From assembly GCA_002340985.1 (NCBI GenBank), contig DDNC01000023.1, forward strand, positions 601 to 64,600: DNA of 64,000 nt. The letters are read 5' to 3'. The DNA is from Firmicutes bacterium UBA2530. GTDB lineage: Bacteria; Bacillota; Clostridia; Tissierellales; Sedimentibacteraceae. Position 1 is the first letter of the stretch. Every line of letters starts with the position of its first letter. Below, piece by piece: positions 33,854 to 42,776 of the stretch. The notes beneath the pieces are model-generated. The model was not told the origin of the DNA, did not search any database, and saw nothing but the letters and a program-made list of their open reading frames with translations. A program made the position numbers and the translations under genes.

Positions 33854-35101
33854 ATGAATGCAGAAATACTTTGTGTAGGTACTGAGCTTTTGCATGGAGA
33901 CATAGTCAACACAAATGCCCAATATATATCTAAAAAATTGGCTGAAATAGCTATTGATGTACATTATCAGTCCGTGGTTGGTGATAATCCTGCCAGAATC
34001 AAGCAATGCTTTGCCACTGCCTTTTCAAGATCAGATGTAGTTGTATGCACCGGCGGACTTGGCCCAACACAGGATGATATAACCAAGGATGTACTTGCAG
34101 AATACTTCGATGTGAAAATGGTTTATGACGAGGAGAGCTACCATCATGTAAGGGAGATTTATTCACGATTCAGAGGGGATTTTCCTCAGAATAACATGAG
34201 GCAGACATATTTCCCCGAAGGGGCTGTAATTCTCAATAACCCAAACGGTACCGCAAATGCTTGCATAATGAAGGGTGAGGCAGACGGAAAAATGAAAATA
34301 GGCATATTGCTGCCCGGACCTCCTAAGGAAATGGAGCCATTGGTGGATAATGAGGTAATTCCTTATCTGAAGCAATTTTCCAACCAGGTTGTATTTGGCG
34401 AGAAGCTTATTGTTGTAAACATCGGCGAATCTGCTGCCGAGGAAATGATACTTGATTTAATTGAAAAGCAGACCAATCCCACAATTGCTCCATATGCAGG
34501 TGCGGGCAGGGTTATTTTCAGAATTACCGCCAAGGCCGAAAGTAAAGAAAAATGCCTGGAACTGATTGAACCTATAAAGGAAGAATTAATAAGAAGGTTT
34601 GGTAGTGAAAATGCTTATGTTGCAGAAACCGGAAAGGTTGAAGACAAGGCTGCAGAGCTTCTGCTTGAGAAAAATATAACTGTTGCTACAGCTGAATCAC
34701 TGACGGGAGGCTTGGTATCATCAAAGCTCATCAGCTATCCGGGAATATCGAAGGTTTTTATGGAGGGCTTTGTTACATATAGCAATGAGTCAAAAATCAA
34801 CACACTGAATGTAAAAAAAGAGACTCTTGAAAAGTATGGTGCCGTAAGTGAAGAAACTGCAAAAGAAATGGCATATGGAGCCGCACAGGCTGCCGGAACC
34901 GATCTTGGGGTTTCAACCACCGGTATTGCAGGTCCTGACGGAGGCTCAGAGGAAAAGCCTGTGGGTCTCGTATATATTTGTGTATATTACAACGGAAAAT
35001 ATAACGTAAAAGAAATCAGAGCAACAGGCTCACGTGAGATTATAAGGGAGAGGGCTGCTACAACTGCTCTTGACTTAATCAGAAGCTGCATTGAAAAATA
35101 A
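33854..35101 (+). CDS. cinA: CinA-family nicotinamide-nucleotide amidase
   Basis: A 415-residue two-domain protein. The N-terminal MoCF/COG1058 domain (CVGTELLHGDIVNTNAQYIS, VVCTGGLGPTQDDITKDVL, LLPGPPKEMEP) has ADP-ribose-type pyrophosphatase activity in some homologues. The C-terminal domain (TVATAESLTGGLVSSKLISY to VSTTGIAGPDGGSEEKPVGL) is the NMN deamidase of pyridine nucleotide salvage. The full fusion is usual in Firmicutes, where the name comes from competence/damage induction. TAAGGAG stands before the ATG. A terminator follows directly. Confidence 0.95.
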   Translation: MNAEILCVGTELLHGDIVNTNAQYISKKLAEIAIDVHYQSVVGDNPARIKQCFATAFSRSDVVVCTGGLGPTQDDITKDVLAEYFDVKMVYDEESYHHVREIYSRFRGDFPQNNMRQTYFPEGAVILNNPNGTANACIMKGEADGKMKIGILLPGPPKEMEPLVDNEVIPYLKQFSNQVVFGEKLIVVNIGESAAEEMILDLIEKQTNPTIAPYAGAGRVIFRITAKAESKEKCLELIEPIKEELIRRFGSENAYVAETGKVEDKAAELLLEKNITVATAESLTGGLVSSKLISYPGISKVFMEGFVTYSNESKINTLNVKKETLEKYGAVSEETAKEMAYGAAQAAGTDLGVSTTGIAGPDGGSEEKPVGLVYICVYYNGKYNVKEIRATGSREIIRERAATTALDLIRSCIEK

Positions 35102-35117
35102 TTGCTTAACTTATATG

Positions 35118-35140
35118 CCACAGAGTATTCTGTGGTTTTT
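35118..35140 (+). terminator. terminator after cinA
   Basis: CCACAGA-GTAT-TCTGTGG followed by five T. Confidence 0.9.
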
Positions 35141-35160
35141 AATTTATTTTCATTTTATAC

Positions 35161-35187
35161 TAAATATTGATAATTTTTACACGATAT
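35161..35187 (+). promoter_or_regulatory. SigD (sigma28)-type promoter of the MCP gene
   Basis: TAAA (35161-35164), 16 bases, ACGATAT (35181-35187): one mismatch in the -10, and the same spacing as the flagellin promoter in this window. Confidence 0.75.
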
Positions 35188-35265
35188 ACTTTATGCCAAA
35201 TTAGTTTTATATGGGCTAATTTCACAAAGTATGTTTAAAAATTCAGTAAATATGGAGGTATACCA

Positions 35266-37323
35266 ATGAAAATTAATAGATTTCGAACATTACGATTCAA
35301 ATTAAGTCTTATAATAATATTGTTTGCATTAGTTCCTGTACTTGTTATAAGCTTTGTAACCATTAACAAGATGCAGGTTAACACTATATCAGAGCAGAAG
35401 AAATCCGTTGAAAACCAATTATCCTTAGTAAGCGATAACATAGATGTTGTTTTCAGCGACATGCAGAATAACGTGTCTTACTTTGCCGGAAGCAAAAATG
35501 TCAAGCTTTCAGACAGCACTATTTCATCCTATACAAGCAACTCCGGCACCAAGGCAATGACTCCTGGCAGAAATGGAGGAATTGAGCAGGACATTTTTGA
35601 AAGCTTCAAAGAATTCGGAGTAACTCATCCAAATTATCAGTACGTCTACATGGGAACTGAGCAGGGTGGATATATACAGTATCCCGAGGGTAACATGGAC
35701 GGAGCCTTTGACCCGCGCCAGAGACCATGGTATCCGGATGCAGTTGCAAATCCAAATAAACCGGTGTTAGGTTCACCATATTATTTTGCAACGGATGATG
35801 TTGTAATCATAGGTGCCTCACAGGCCATAAAAAATGCATCGGGCAAAGTTATCGGCGTTATGGCAATGGATATGAGCCTGGACAGCCTCACATCCATGTT
35901 TGAAGAAGCAAGCAAAGATTTTTACGGTTACTACATACTTGTAGGTGCAGATGGAACAATCTTATCAGACCCAAGCAACAAAGAAAATAATTTCAAGAAT
36001 ATTTCTGAAGTATATAACCCACAATTTGCCGCTGCTGTTATATCAAATGCTGATTTTGAAAGAGTAGAAATTGACGGTAAGAGCTATTTGATAAAAAGTA
36101 TTTCTTCCGAAAATACAGGCTGGAACTATGTTTCTGTAGTGGACGAATATGCAGTTCGTGAGGTTGTGAGAAACACTGAAAAATTCGTTTATTTATCAAT
36201 GGCAATAATCTTTGTGGCTGCGGGTGCATTTGCATTGCTGATAAGCAACGGTATTGCAAAGCCTATAAAGGCAGTGGTGAGATCAGCTAACGAGGTTGCT
36301 AATGGAAATTTCAATGTAAGGATTGATGCAAAAGCAACAGGTGAAACCGGACTTTTAATAGATTCTTTCAAGATGATCGGAAAAACCCTCTTAACATATA
36401 AATCCTATATTGAAGAGATCTCCCATATACTCAATCAAATAGCTGACGGCAATATGAATTTTCAGCTTGAATCGGACTATATGGGCGAATTCAGCAAAAT
36501 TAAGGATGCTCTTCTTAATATTTCAAGGACACTTACTATAACACTTACAGAGATAAAGGTGGCCTCTGATCAGATAGCGAGCGGTTCTGACCAGGTTGCA
36601 GCAGGTGCTCAGGCCCTCAGTCAGGGAGCAACAGAGCAGGCTTCTTCTATTCAGGAGCTGTCCGCAACAATACAGGATATTTCATCACAGATTGATGATA
36701 ATGCCAAGACGGCGCAAAATGCCAACGTACTGTCAAACCAGGCCGGAAAAGGCGTCATGGAAGCAAATGCCGACATGCAGCAGCTTATGAGGGCTATGCA
36801 GGAAATAAACGACAAATCAAATGAAATAAGCAATATTATAAAAACTATAGACAATATTGCGTTCCAGACAAACATTCTTGCACTTAACGCAGCTGTTGAA
36901 GCGGCAAGGGCAGGAAGTGCAGGCAAAGGCTTCGCCGTCGTTGCGGATGAGGTCAGAAATCTTGCACAAAAATCAGCGGAAGCTGCAAAGGGTACAACAC
37001 TGCTTATAAATGATACGGTGCAGTCTGTGAACAAAGGAACTCAGATAGCTGAAAAAACTGCCGCATCTCTGAATTCGGTTGTCAGCAAAACTGAGGATCT
37101 TACAAAACTTATAGAAAGCATAGCTCAGGCCAGCGTTCATCAGGCAGAGGGCTCCAACCAGATTGCAATAGGCATAGAGCAGATATCGGGAGTTGTTCAG
37201 ACAAATTCCGCAACGTCTGAGGAGAGTGCCGCCGCAAGCGAAGAGCTTTCAAGCCAGGCAGTATTGCTCAATGAACTCGTAAACAAATTTCATTTAAGCG
37301 AGGATTCCGCACAAGAAGCATAA
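35266..37323 (+). CDS. methyl-accepting chemotaxis protein with a Cache sensor
   Basis: A 685-residue transmembrane chemoreceptor. Membrane segment 1 is at about residues 14-34. The extracellular dCache-type domain (about 37-300) contains [15 protein letters not shown] and [18 protein letters not shown], characteristic of amino-acid-sensing dCache domains. Segment 2 (about 305-327) is followed by a HAMP unit ([20 protein letters not shown]) and the cytoplasmic signalling hairpin, whose tip reads [20 protein letters not shown]. Signals pass to CheA/CheW; the ligand is unknown, though an amino acid would suit this organism. A SigD-like promoter upstream links it to the motility regulon. Confidence 0.95.
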   Translation: MKINRFRTLRFKLSLIIILFALVPVLVISFVTINKMQVNTISEQKKSVENQLSLVSDNIDVVFSDMQNNVSYFAGSKNVKLSDSTISSYTSNSGTKAMTPGRNGGIEQDIFESFKEFGVTHPNYQYVYMGTEQGGYIQYPEGNMDGAFDPRQRPWYPDAVANPNKPVLGSPYYFATDDVVIIGASQAIKNASGKVIGVMAMDMSLDSLTSMFEEASKDFYGYYILVGADGTILSDPSNKENNFKNISEVYNPQFAAAVISNADFERVEIDGKSYLIKSISSENTGWNYVSVVDEYAVREVVRNTEKFVYLSMAIIFVAAGAFALLISNGIAKPIKAVVRSANEVANGNFNVRIDAKATGETGLLIDSFKMIGKTLLTYKSYIEEISHILNQIADGNMNFQLESDYMGEFSKIKDALLNISRTLTITLTEIKVASDQIASGSDQVAAGAQALSQGATEQASSIQELSATIQDISSQIDDNAKTAQNANVLSNQAGKGVMEANADMQQLMRAMQEINDKSNEISNIIKTIDNIAFQTNILALNAAVEAARAGSAGKGFAVVADEVRNLAQKSAEAAKGTTLLINDTVQSVNKGTQIAEKTAASLNSVVSKTEDLTKLIESIAQASVHQAEGSNQIAIGIEQISGVVQTNSATSEESAAASEELSSQAVLLNELVNKFHLSEDSAQEA

Positions 37324-37335
37324 TAACAATAAAAT

Positions 37336-37376
37336 AGCCCACAGGCAATTTTCATTGCTCAGTGGGCTGTTTTTTT
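37336..37376 (+). terminator. terminator after the MCP gene
   Basis: AGCCCAC (37336-37342) and GTGGGCT (37362-37368) close a stem that also contains GGCAAT/ATTGCT, followed by seven T. Confidence 0.88.
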
Positions 37377-37388
37377 ATATGGATCTTT

Positions 37389-39866
37389 CTATTCTTCTGC
37401 TGCTTCCAACACCTTATTGAATTCCTTCAATTTTTGATTTGCCAGATAAAATATTGTGTTATCGGGATATTCGCCATAAATATCAGGTTCTCCTGCAGGC
37501 AGTCCCGTCAAAAGCTCTATTCCTTCTTCAATTTTTCTGACGGAGTAAATATGGAATTTGTTATTTTTAACCGCTTCTATAACATCATCCTTGAGCATGA
37601 GGTTATCTACATTGCTTTCGGGTATTATTACTCCCTGCTCTCCCGTCAGTCCTTTAAGTGAGCATATATCAAAGAATCCCTCTATTTTTTCATTAACACC
37701 GCCTATAGGCTGTATTTCTCCCATCTGGTTAACGGAACCTGTTACAGCCAGACTTTGTCTCACCGGAATACCTGAGAGACTTGACAAAATTGCATATAAC
37801 TCCGTACTTGAAGCGCTGTCGCCTTCAACTCCTCCATAAAGCTGCTCAAATGTTATCTGTGCCGTAAGCCCCAGAGGCTTCTCCTGTGCAAATTTTCCTC
37901 CCAGATAACCGTTGAGTGTTAGAACTCCCTTGGAATGTATGTTGCCGCTCATTTCAGTTTCTCTTTCGATGTTTATTATTCCGTCACTTCCTGAATAGGT
38001 ACGTGCGGTTATCCTTGATGGAAGCCCAAAGGAGTATCCGGATGAGTTCATTACGGACAGTCCGTTAACCTGCCCCACTACTGCTCCTTCAGTGTCTATA
38101 AGGACCTTTTTGCGCAATATCTGCTGCTGCATTTTTTCCTCAATCATATTGGAACGGTACTTCTTGTTTTTAATGGCCATTTCAACATGGACTTCATCGA
38201 CAAATTCAGAGCGGAATGCCTCTGATTCAGCAAGAGCAGATGCCTCGTATATAATTTCGCTCACAACATTAAATCTCGTCGACAGCCTATCCTGACCATC
38301 CGCCAGCCTTGAACCAAACTCTATTACTCTTGCCATGGCAGAGCAGTTCAGATGCTTCAGATTTTCTCTTTCACACATCGAGCCTATGAAAGAAACGTAA
38401 TGCTGTATATTTTCAGGAGTTCTTTCCATTTCGACATCAAAATCCACGTTTACTTTAAACAGCTTTTTAAAATCCTCATCCATGGAAAGAAGGCTGTAGT
38501 AGTAATGGCTGCCCACCAATATAACCTTGACATTTAGAGGTATAGGCTGGGGCTTCAGTGTAACCGTAGGTATGAATCGGCTCTGCTCTCCTATATTTTC
38601 CACAATTGCCTGCTTGTATTTCAAAGCTTTTTTCAAAGCCTCCCATGCATATGGGTCCATAACGAGGTCCTTTGCCTGAACTATAAGATATCCTCCGTTT
38701 GCCCTGTGAATTGCGCCGGCCTTTATCATTGTAAAATCTGTCATGGTGGTCATCATTTGAGTTTTATATTCTATTTTTCCAAAAAGATTGTAGTAATACG
38801 GATTGCTTTCCGCAACCACAGGCGCTCCTTCGATGTCCTCGTTATTTATAAAGAGATTTACCTTATATCTGGTAAATGGGTTTTTACTGTCTTTAGTTTC
38901 AGCTAACCTTGTTTCATGCAGGCTTTCATCCTCTTTTTCCTCCTGCTTGTCTTCATCCCCTATGTCAACGGCATATTCATTTTTCAAAACTCTCGCACTG
39001 CTGAATATATCGTGATTTTCAGCAGCATCCTTCAGTACCTTATCAAGGTAATCCGCAATTTCTTTTATATCTCTGTATTTGTCTTTTAATTGAAGGACAA
39101 GTGGTTCGGCAGCGTTTAACGCCGTCTGCTTTTCTAAATCAACGGCCTGCTCTTCTGCAATTTTTTGAACAGTCTGTCCGTCTCGTATTTTTTCATCTAT
39201 TTCAAGGGTTATTTTTGCTCTTTTAGACTCTATTTCTTCGCGCACATCAATGGAAAGCTCATTGTATTCCTCCGGAGTTATAAGGCGATTTTCCTTTAAA
39301 GGAATAAGGAGAATCCTCTGTCCCGATTGTTGTATGCCGAATCCAGCATCAGTTGCAATCTTTTCTATTTCCCTCAGCAATGATGCCATTTTTTCATTTG
39401 TTTTTCTGACAATGATGTCCTTTTTCTGCTGAAAGTTGCTGCCCTCAAATGCCTTTGGTATATATACGGTAAGGTTTGCAATAAGTTTATCCATATCCTT
39501 CTGAAATACCTTTCCTTTACCGGAAGGCAGAGATATGGCCAGCGGCTTATCCCATTCGCTGAAGTTATTTATATAGCACCAGTCATGAGGAACTTCTCCG
39601 TTTTTCGCAATCTTTGAAACAACAGTCTGGGTATAGGTGCTCTTACCCGTTCCCTGAGGCCCTAAAACAAATATATTGTATCCCTGTGCTCTCATTGACA
39701 GACCGAACTCCATGGATCTTACCGCCCTGTCCTGACCTATTACGCCGTCAAGCATGCTGCCGTCCTTTGACGTACTGCAAAACTTCAGTTCCTTTTCTAT
39801 ACTGCAGGTTTTTTTCAATTGTTCAACAGTCAATCTGTATTTGTTTGCATTGCTGAGATTACCCAT
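37389..39866 (-). CDS. Lon-like ATP-dependent protease (LonB/AAA_32 type)
   Basis: An 825-residue ATP-dependent protease related to archaeal LonB and the AAA_32 group, distinct from housekeeping LonA. The ATPase has Walker A GPQGTGKST (about residue 75) interrupted by a long helical insert (about 140-320). The second half of the AAA+ module (KAGAIHRANGGYLIVQAKDL) and the S16 protease domain follow. The catalytic serine lies in EGDSASSTELYAILSSLSG and the lysine in PIGGVNEKIEGFFDIC. The enzyme should degrade or process cytoplasmic proteins. Start at 39866: AAAGGAGG lies six bases before and MGNLSNANKYRL follows; a start eight codons earlier overlaps the ribosome-binding site. Confidence 0.93.
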   Translation of the reverse strand: MGNLSNANKYRLTVEQLKKTCSIEKELKFCSTSKDGSMLDGVIGQDRAVRSMEFGLSMRAQGYNIFVLGPQGTGKSTYTQTVVSKIAKNGEVPHDWCYINNFSEWDKPLAISLPSGKGKVFQKDMDKLIANLTVYIPKAFEGSNFQQKKDIIVRKTNEKMASLLREIEKIATDAGFGIQQSGQRILLIPLKENRLITPEEYNELSIDVREEIESKRAKITLEIDEKIRDGQTVQKIAEEQAVDLEKQTALNAAEPLVLQLKDKYRDIKEIADYLDKVLKDAAENHDIFSSARVLKNEYAVDIGDEDKQEEKEDESLHETRLAETKDSKNPFTRYKVNLFINNEDIEGAPVVAESNPYYYNLFGKIEYKTQMMTTMTDFTMIKAGAIHRANGGYLIVQAKDLVMDPYAWEALKKALKYKQAIVENIGEQSRFIPTVTLKPQPIPLNVKVILVGSHYYYSLLSMDEDFKKLFKVNVDFDVEMERTPENIQHYVSFIGSMCERENLKHLNCSAMARVIEFGSRLADGQDRLSTRFNVVSEIIYEASALAESEAFRSEFVDEVHVEMAIKNKKYRSNMIEEKMQQQILRKKVLIDTEGAVVGQVNGLSVMNSSGYSFGLPSRITARTYSGSDGIINIERETEMSGNIHSKGVLTLNGYLGGKFAQEKPLGLTAQITFEQLYGGVEGDSASSTELYAILSSLSGIPVRQSLAVTGSVNQMGEIQPIGGVNEKIEGFFDICSLKGLTGEQGVIIPESNVDNLMLKDDVIEAVKNNKFHIYSVRKIEEGIELLTGLPAGEPDIYGEYPDNTIFYLANQKLKEFNKVLEAAEE

Positions 39867-39947
39867 TTCGTCCTCCTTTATTTCATGCATATTTTAAATA
39901 TACCCGTGAAATATGGAGATAAACTATAAAATTTTAAATAAATATCA

Positions 39948-39976
39948 TTTCAAAATTATATAAAATATGGTAATAT
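39948..39976 (+). promoter_or_regulatory. putative promoter of the small toxin gene
   Basis: TTTCAA (39948-39953), 17-base spacer ending in TGG, TAATAT (39971-39976): an extended -10 promoter giving a leader of about 57 bases. Confidence 0.6.
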
Positions 39977-40039
39977 AAGTATGTAAATAGGTAGTAGCAG
40001 AGTATGGCTGACACTCTCCACAAGGGGAGGTGATGCCTG

Positions 40040-40126
40040 ATGTTATCGGTATATGAAACTTTAACGCTAATGATTGCTTTCGCAACATTGGTTACGTTAA
40101 TCATAAAAGATAGCAAAAAAAAGTAA
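40040..40126 (+). CDS. 28-residue holin-like membrane toxin (type I toxin-antitoxin candidate)
   Basis: The reading frame MLSVYETLTLMIAFATLVTL followed by IIKDSKKK and a stop has the exact layout of the putative holin-like toxin family. These have a short S-V-Y-E-x-L start, one membrane helix containing MIAFATL, and a lysine tail. Such peptides insert in the membrane and depolarise it. The ribosome-binding site GGGGAGGTGAT lies five bases before the ATG and is almost fully complementary to 16S rRNA, as usual for these genes. TATGGCTGAC in the leader (40003-40012) is complementary to GTCAGCCATA (40178-40187) downstream, the sort of 5'-3' pairing that holds type I toxin mRNAs inactive. A convergent antisense RNA is predicted over the 3' end. 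Confidence 0.83.
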   Translation: MLSVYETLTLMIAFATLVTLIIKDSKKK

Positions 40127-40152
40127 TTACTCTGCGCAACCAGAGTAATTAC
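40115..40152 (-). terminator. minus-strand terminator overlapping the toxin 3' end
   Basis: A perfect 12-bp stem (GTAATTACTCTG with CAGAGTAATTAC, loop of six) followed on the minus strand by eight T. It ends the proposed antisense RNA; it could also end transcription from the ABC operon. Confidence 0.85.
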
Positions 40153-40170
40153 AAGTAACCAACTTGTTTT
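40152..40170 (+). terminator. weak terminator-like hairpin after the toxin gene
   Basis: CAAGT-AACCA-ACTTG followed by TTTT. If used, the toxin mRNA ends near 40170; read-through would include the complementary GTCAGCCATA element. Confidence 0.4.
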
Positions 40171-40216
40171 GAAAATGGTCAGCCATATTTGGCCTGCCTA
40201 TTTATATCTTATGTAA

Positions 40217-40245
40217 ATAATAACATAATTATACAAATAAATCAA
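40217..40245 (-). promoter_or_regulatory. promoter of the putative antisense RNA
   Basis: TTGATT (40245-40240), 17-base spacer, TATTAT (40222-40217) on the minus strand, just after the ABC permease stop codon. Confidence 0.6.
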
Positions 40246-40253
40246 TAGAAAAT

Positions 40254-41423
40254 TTACTTATTTAATACCTTCACACCAATGGTGAAATAAATCATTCCCA
40301 TTAACAGCAGTATTCCGCTGGGAAGGACTGCGGCTTCAAAGCCCATACCGTTGGAGGCAATGGATTCTATTCCCTGCATTGCCCACTTTTGAGGGGTCAG
40401 CTCCGCTAAAAATAGCAATATTTTGTTATTTACTATTTCCAGCGGCCACATGCATCCGCCAAGCATGGATGTGCTTGTTAATACTATGGGCGCCATGGAA
40501 CCCAGCTGCCCCTGTGTTTTTATAAAGCCGGACATCATGAGTCCAAGGGATGTCACTGCAAAAACAAATGCTGCCGATACAAGTAGGACACCTGCCATGC
40601 TGCTTCCCCAGTCTATTTTAAGCAGGTATTTACCGCACGCTATAAGCAACCCCATCTGCACCGCACCTGTGAGATATGCAACAATCATGCTTCCGCCCAG
40701 GATTGAAGTTTTAGAAACAGGTGATATGAGCATTCTTTCCCATGTTTTGTACTGCTTGTCGCTCAGTATAGTCCCTATTGCAAAAACCATTGTATACATT
40801 GAGAAAAATAAAGTAAAACCTATCATTGAATGCTTTAGCCCGTTATATCCAGTTGCTGCGCCGGTTGCCGCCACAGTTGAGGTAACAGAAATCGGATTTC
40901 TGAATTTCCATGATTCCATAAAACTGTTGTACGCTGATTCCATTATTTCTTCTATATTTGCTTCATCTGCAGCGAAATGTATGAAATCAGCCGTGAGCCC
41001 TGCTATTTTTATTCCACCCGACATTTTAAGCACAATTCCCGATACAGTTTCCTGAAGAGACAGTATTAATACATCATCCTTAACCTTCATAACTCCCAAT
41101 GATATTTCGCTGCCCGCTTCTATTCCCTCGTGGAATCCTTTGTGCACAATCAGTGCAACAAGCACCTTGCCTTCTTCCACTTCCTTAGATGCGTTTATTT
41201 TATCCGTCTCGGTAAAATTGAAACTTTTGTTTTTTTCCAGCTCATCAATAAAATATTCGGAATAAAAGCTTTTATCCTCATCCACTATTACAACAGAAGG
41301 CTTGTAGCTATCGAAGGATGCCCCGAATATTGCCGTAAAACCCAGAGCCATGGCTGTCATAAGCACAAAAACCATAACATCATCCCTAAGCCTTAACACT
41401 CTTAGTTTTATTATGCTCAGCAT
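40254..41423 (-). CDS. ABC-2 type exporter permease (second)
   Basis: A 389-residue permease of the ABC-2/DrrB-YhgE type. One N-terminal membrane segment (VMVFVLMTAMALGFTAIFGA) is followed by a large extracellular domain of about 150 residues and five further segments in the C-terminal half. The conserved stretch between them is GTILSDKQYKTWERMLISPV, typical of multidrug or lantibiotic exporters. Its start overlaps the preceding permease gene by seven bases, so the two are translated together and probably form a heterodimer with the ATPase encoded upstream. The cargo is unknown; control by the adjacent two-component system suggests a toxic compound. Confidence 0.87.
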   Translation of the reverse strand: MLSIIKLRVLRLRDDVMVFVLMTAMALGFTAIFGASFDSYKPSVVIVDEDKSFYSEYFIDELEKNKSFNFTETDKINASKEVEEGKVLVALIVHKGFHEGIEAGSEISLGVMKVKDDVLILSLQETVSGIVLKMSGGIKIAGLTADFIHFAADEANIEEIMESAYNSFMESWKFRNPISVTSTVAATGAATGYNGLKHSMIGFTLFFSMYTMVFAIGTILSDKQYKTWERMLISPVSKTSILGGSMIVAYLTGAVQMGLLIACGKYLLKIDWGSSMAGVLLVSAAFVFAVTSLGLMMSGFIKTQGQLGSMAPIVLTSTSMLGGCMWPLEIVNNKILLFLAELTPQKWAMQGIESIASNGMGFEAAVLPSGILLLMGMIYFTIGVKVLNK

Positions 41424-42766
41424 ATCCGTTTCTCCTTCCTGCTCAGAATCATTACCGCCAATATTGCAAATACTGCCCCCATAATTGTCAACGCAGAAAC
41501 ATAACCCAGAACCTCTTTTGCATTTCCGCCAGATATCACCTTCAAATATGCTTTCAGTGCAACGCCATTAAGTGAAAGGAAGCTGAGCCTTTGCATGAAT
41601 TCAGGCATTACATCCAGAGGAAAGAAGCTTCCTCCTAAAAGAGCCATCCCCTGCACAATTGCCGATTCAAATATATTTGCCATCTTATAGTTGCCTGCTC
41701 TGTAGGTAAGTGCTCCCACAAATGACCCCAGCCCTGCTACTGCAACAGCGGCTGAAATACTTATCATGGCTGTAGCAATGCGATCACCCCATTGCACCTT
41801 TAGTGCAAAATGAGAATACACAATCATTATAACTGTCTGAATAATTGCAATTATAAATATGGTAATAGCCTTGCCGGCCAATATTTCAAATTTATTTGCT
41901 CCGGCCACCACCATCCTTTGATACGTCTGATTGTCTTTTTCTTCTAAGAGCATTCTTCCTCCGTGGCCTGCAGCAAAAAGTATGAACATTGTCATCATTC
42001 CCGCAGCATAATAGTCCGCACTGCTGACAGATTTTCTGCCATCAAGCACCATATCGTCCATATTTACACCTATTGATTTCATAGTGCTGCTCATTCCTTC
42101 CATCAGTTCATACATGCCCCTTAGGCTGTCACTTCCCGCACCGTTAGCCATGGCTGTTTCTATTACTACATTTTTTCCTATAATAACTGTAGACATAGCA
42201 TTGGCATATGCATCCATTAGTGACTTAACTATCTGACCGCTTATACTTTTGTCGGCATGCGTCAAAACCTCAATATTGATTTTGTTTCTTAAAGGGGTTA
42301 GAAAATTTATTTTCATATCATAAATGAATTTCTCCGGAAGAATTACAACAGCAGAAATTTCATTGCTTTTCAAAAGTTTTAATGCCCGGTCTTGTTCTTC
42401 AATTCTATATGAAATAAACTCTGATATCTTTTCACTGTCTAAAAAATCATCAAAGAATATTTCATCCGTGATTTCATCAGAGGATTCCAATAAATCATTT
42501 ATGTCTTTTTCATCCATGCCGCTTGACAAGAAACTGCTGTTCAGAGCAGCTTTAAAATTTGATTGATCTTGCTTTTCATCATATTTTTTCACAACAGCTA
42601 TATTTATCCGCTCCATAACAGCATTGTCGCTGTCAGCAAATGATCCCTTGAGAGCTAAGCTTAATATTGTAGTGAGTATAACCGGCATCAGTATCATAAT
42701 TGCCAGCGCTTTTTTATCACTGAGTATAATTTTTAAATCCTTTAAAATTATATTTGCAATTTTCAT
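41417..42766 (-). CDS. ABC-2 type exporter permease (first)
   Basis: A 449-residue ABC-2 permease with the same plan as its neighbour: a membrane segment near residues 20-40 (ALAIMILMPVILTTILSLAL), an extracellular domain of about 190 residues rich in Asp/Glu/Ser, then a cluster of five or six segments with LLEEKDNQTYQRMVVAGANK between them. The last segment ends with the basic tail ILSRKEKRIC. It lies ten bases after the ATPase gene. Together with the second permease it should make an exporter of the lipid, peptide or drug type. Confidence 0.87.
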   Translation of the reverse strand: MKIANIILKDLKIILSDKKALAIMILMPVILTTILSLALKGSFADSDNAVMERINIAVVKKYDEKQDQSNFKAALNSSFLSSGMDEKDINDLLESSDEITDEIFFDDFLDSEKISEFISYRIEEQDRALKLLKSNEISAVVILPEKFIYDMKINFLTPLRNKINIEVLTHADKSISGQIVKSLMDAYANAMSTVIIGKNVVIETAMANGAGSDSLRGMYELMEGMSSTMKSIGVNMDDMVLDGRKSVSSADYYAAGMMTMFILFAAGHGGRMLLEEKDNQTYQRMVVAGANKFEILAGKAITIFIIAIIQTVIMIVYSHFALKVQWGDRIATAMISISAAVAVAGLGSFVGALTYRAGNYKMANIFESAIVQGMALLGGSFFPLDVMPEFMQRLSFLSLNGVALKAYLKVISGGNAKEVLGYVSALTIMGAVFAILAVMILSRKEKRIC

Positions 42767-42776
42767 ACATCGCCCC

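Larger units (their letters stand above)
40115..40210 (-). ncRNA. putative antisense RNA antitoxin
   Basis: A promoter at 40245-40217 and a terminator at 40152-40115 define a minus-strand RNA of about 95 bases. It has no reading frame of note. It covers the last codons and 3' region of the toxin mRNA, the arrangement of TxpA/RatA and BsrG/SR4. Its existence is inferred from signals alone. Confidence 0.6.

Noticed and set aside
40423..41055. A 210-codon frame antisense to the second ABC permease
   Set aside because: A mirror of the permease reading frame without a ribosome-binding site or family features; the permease motifs are unambiguous.
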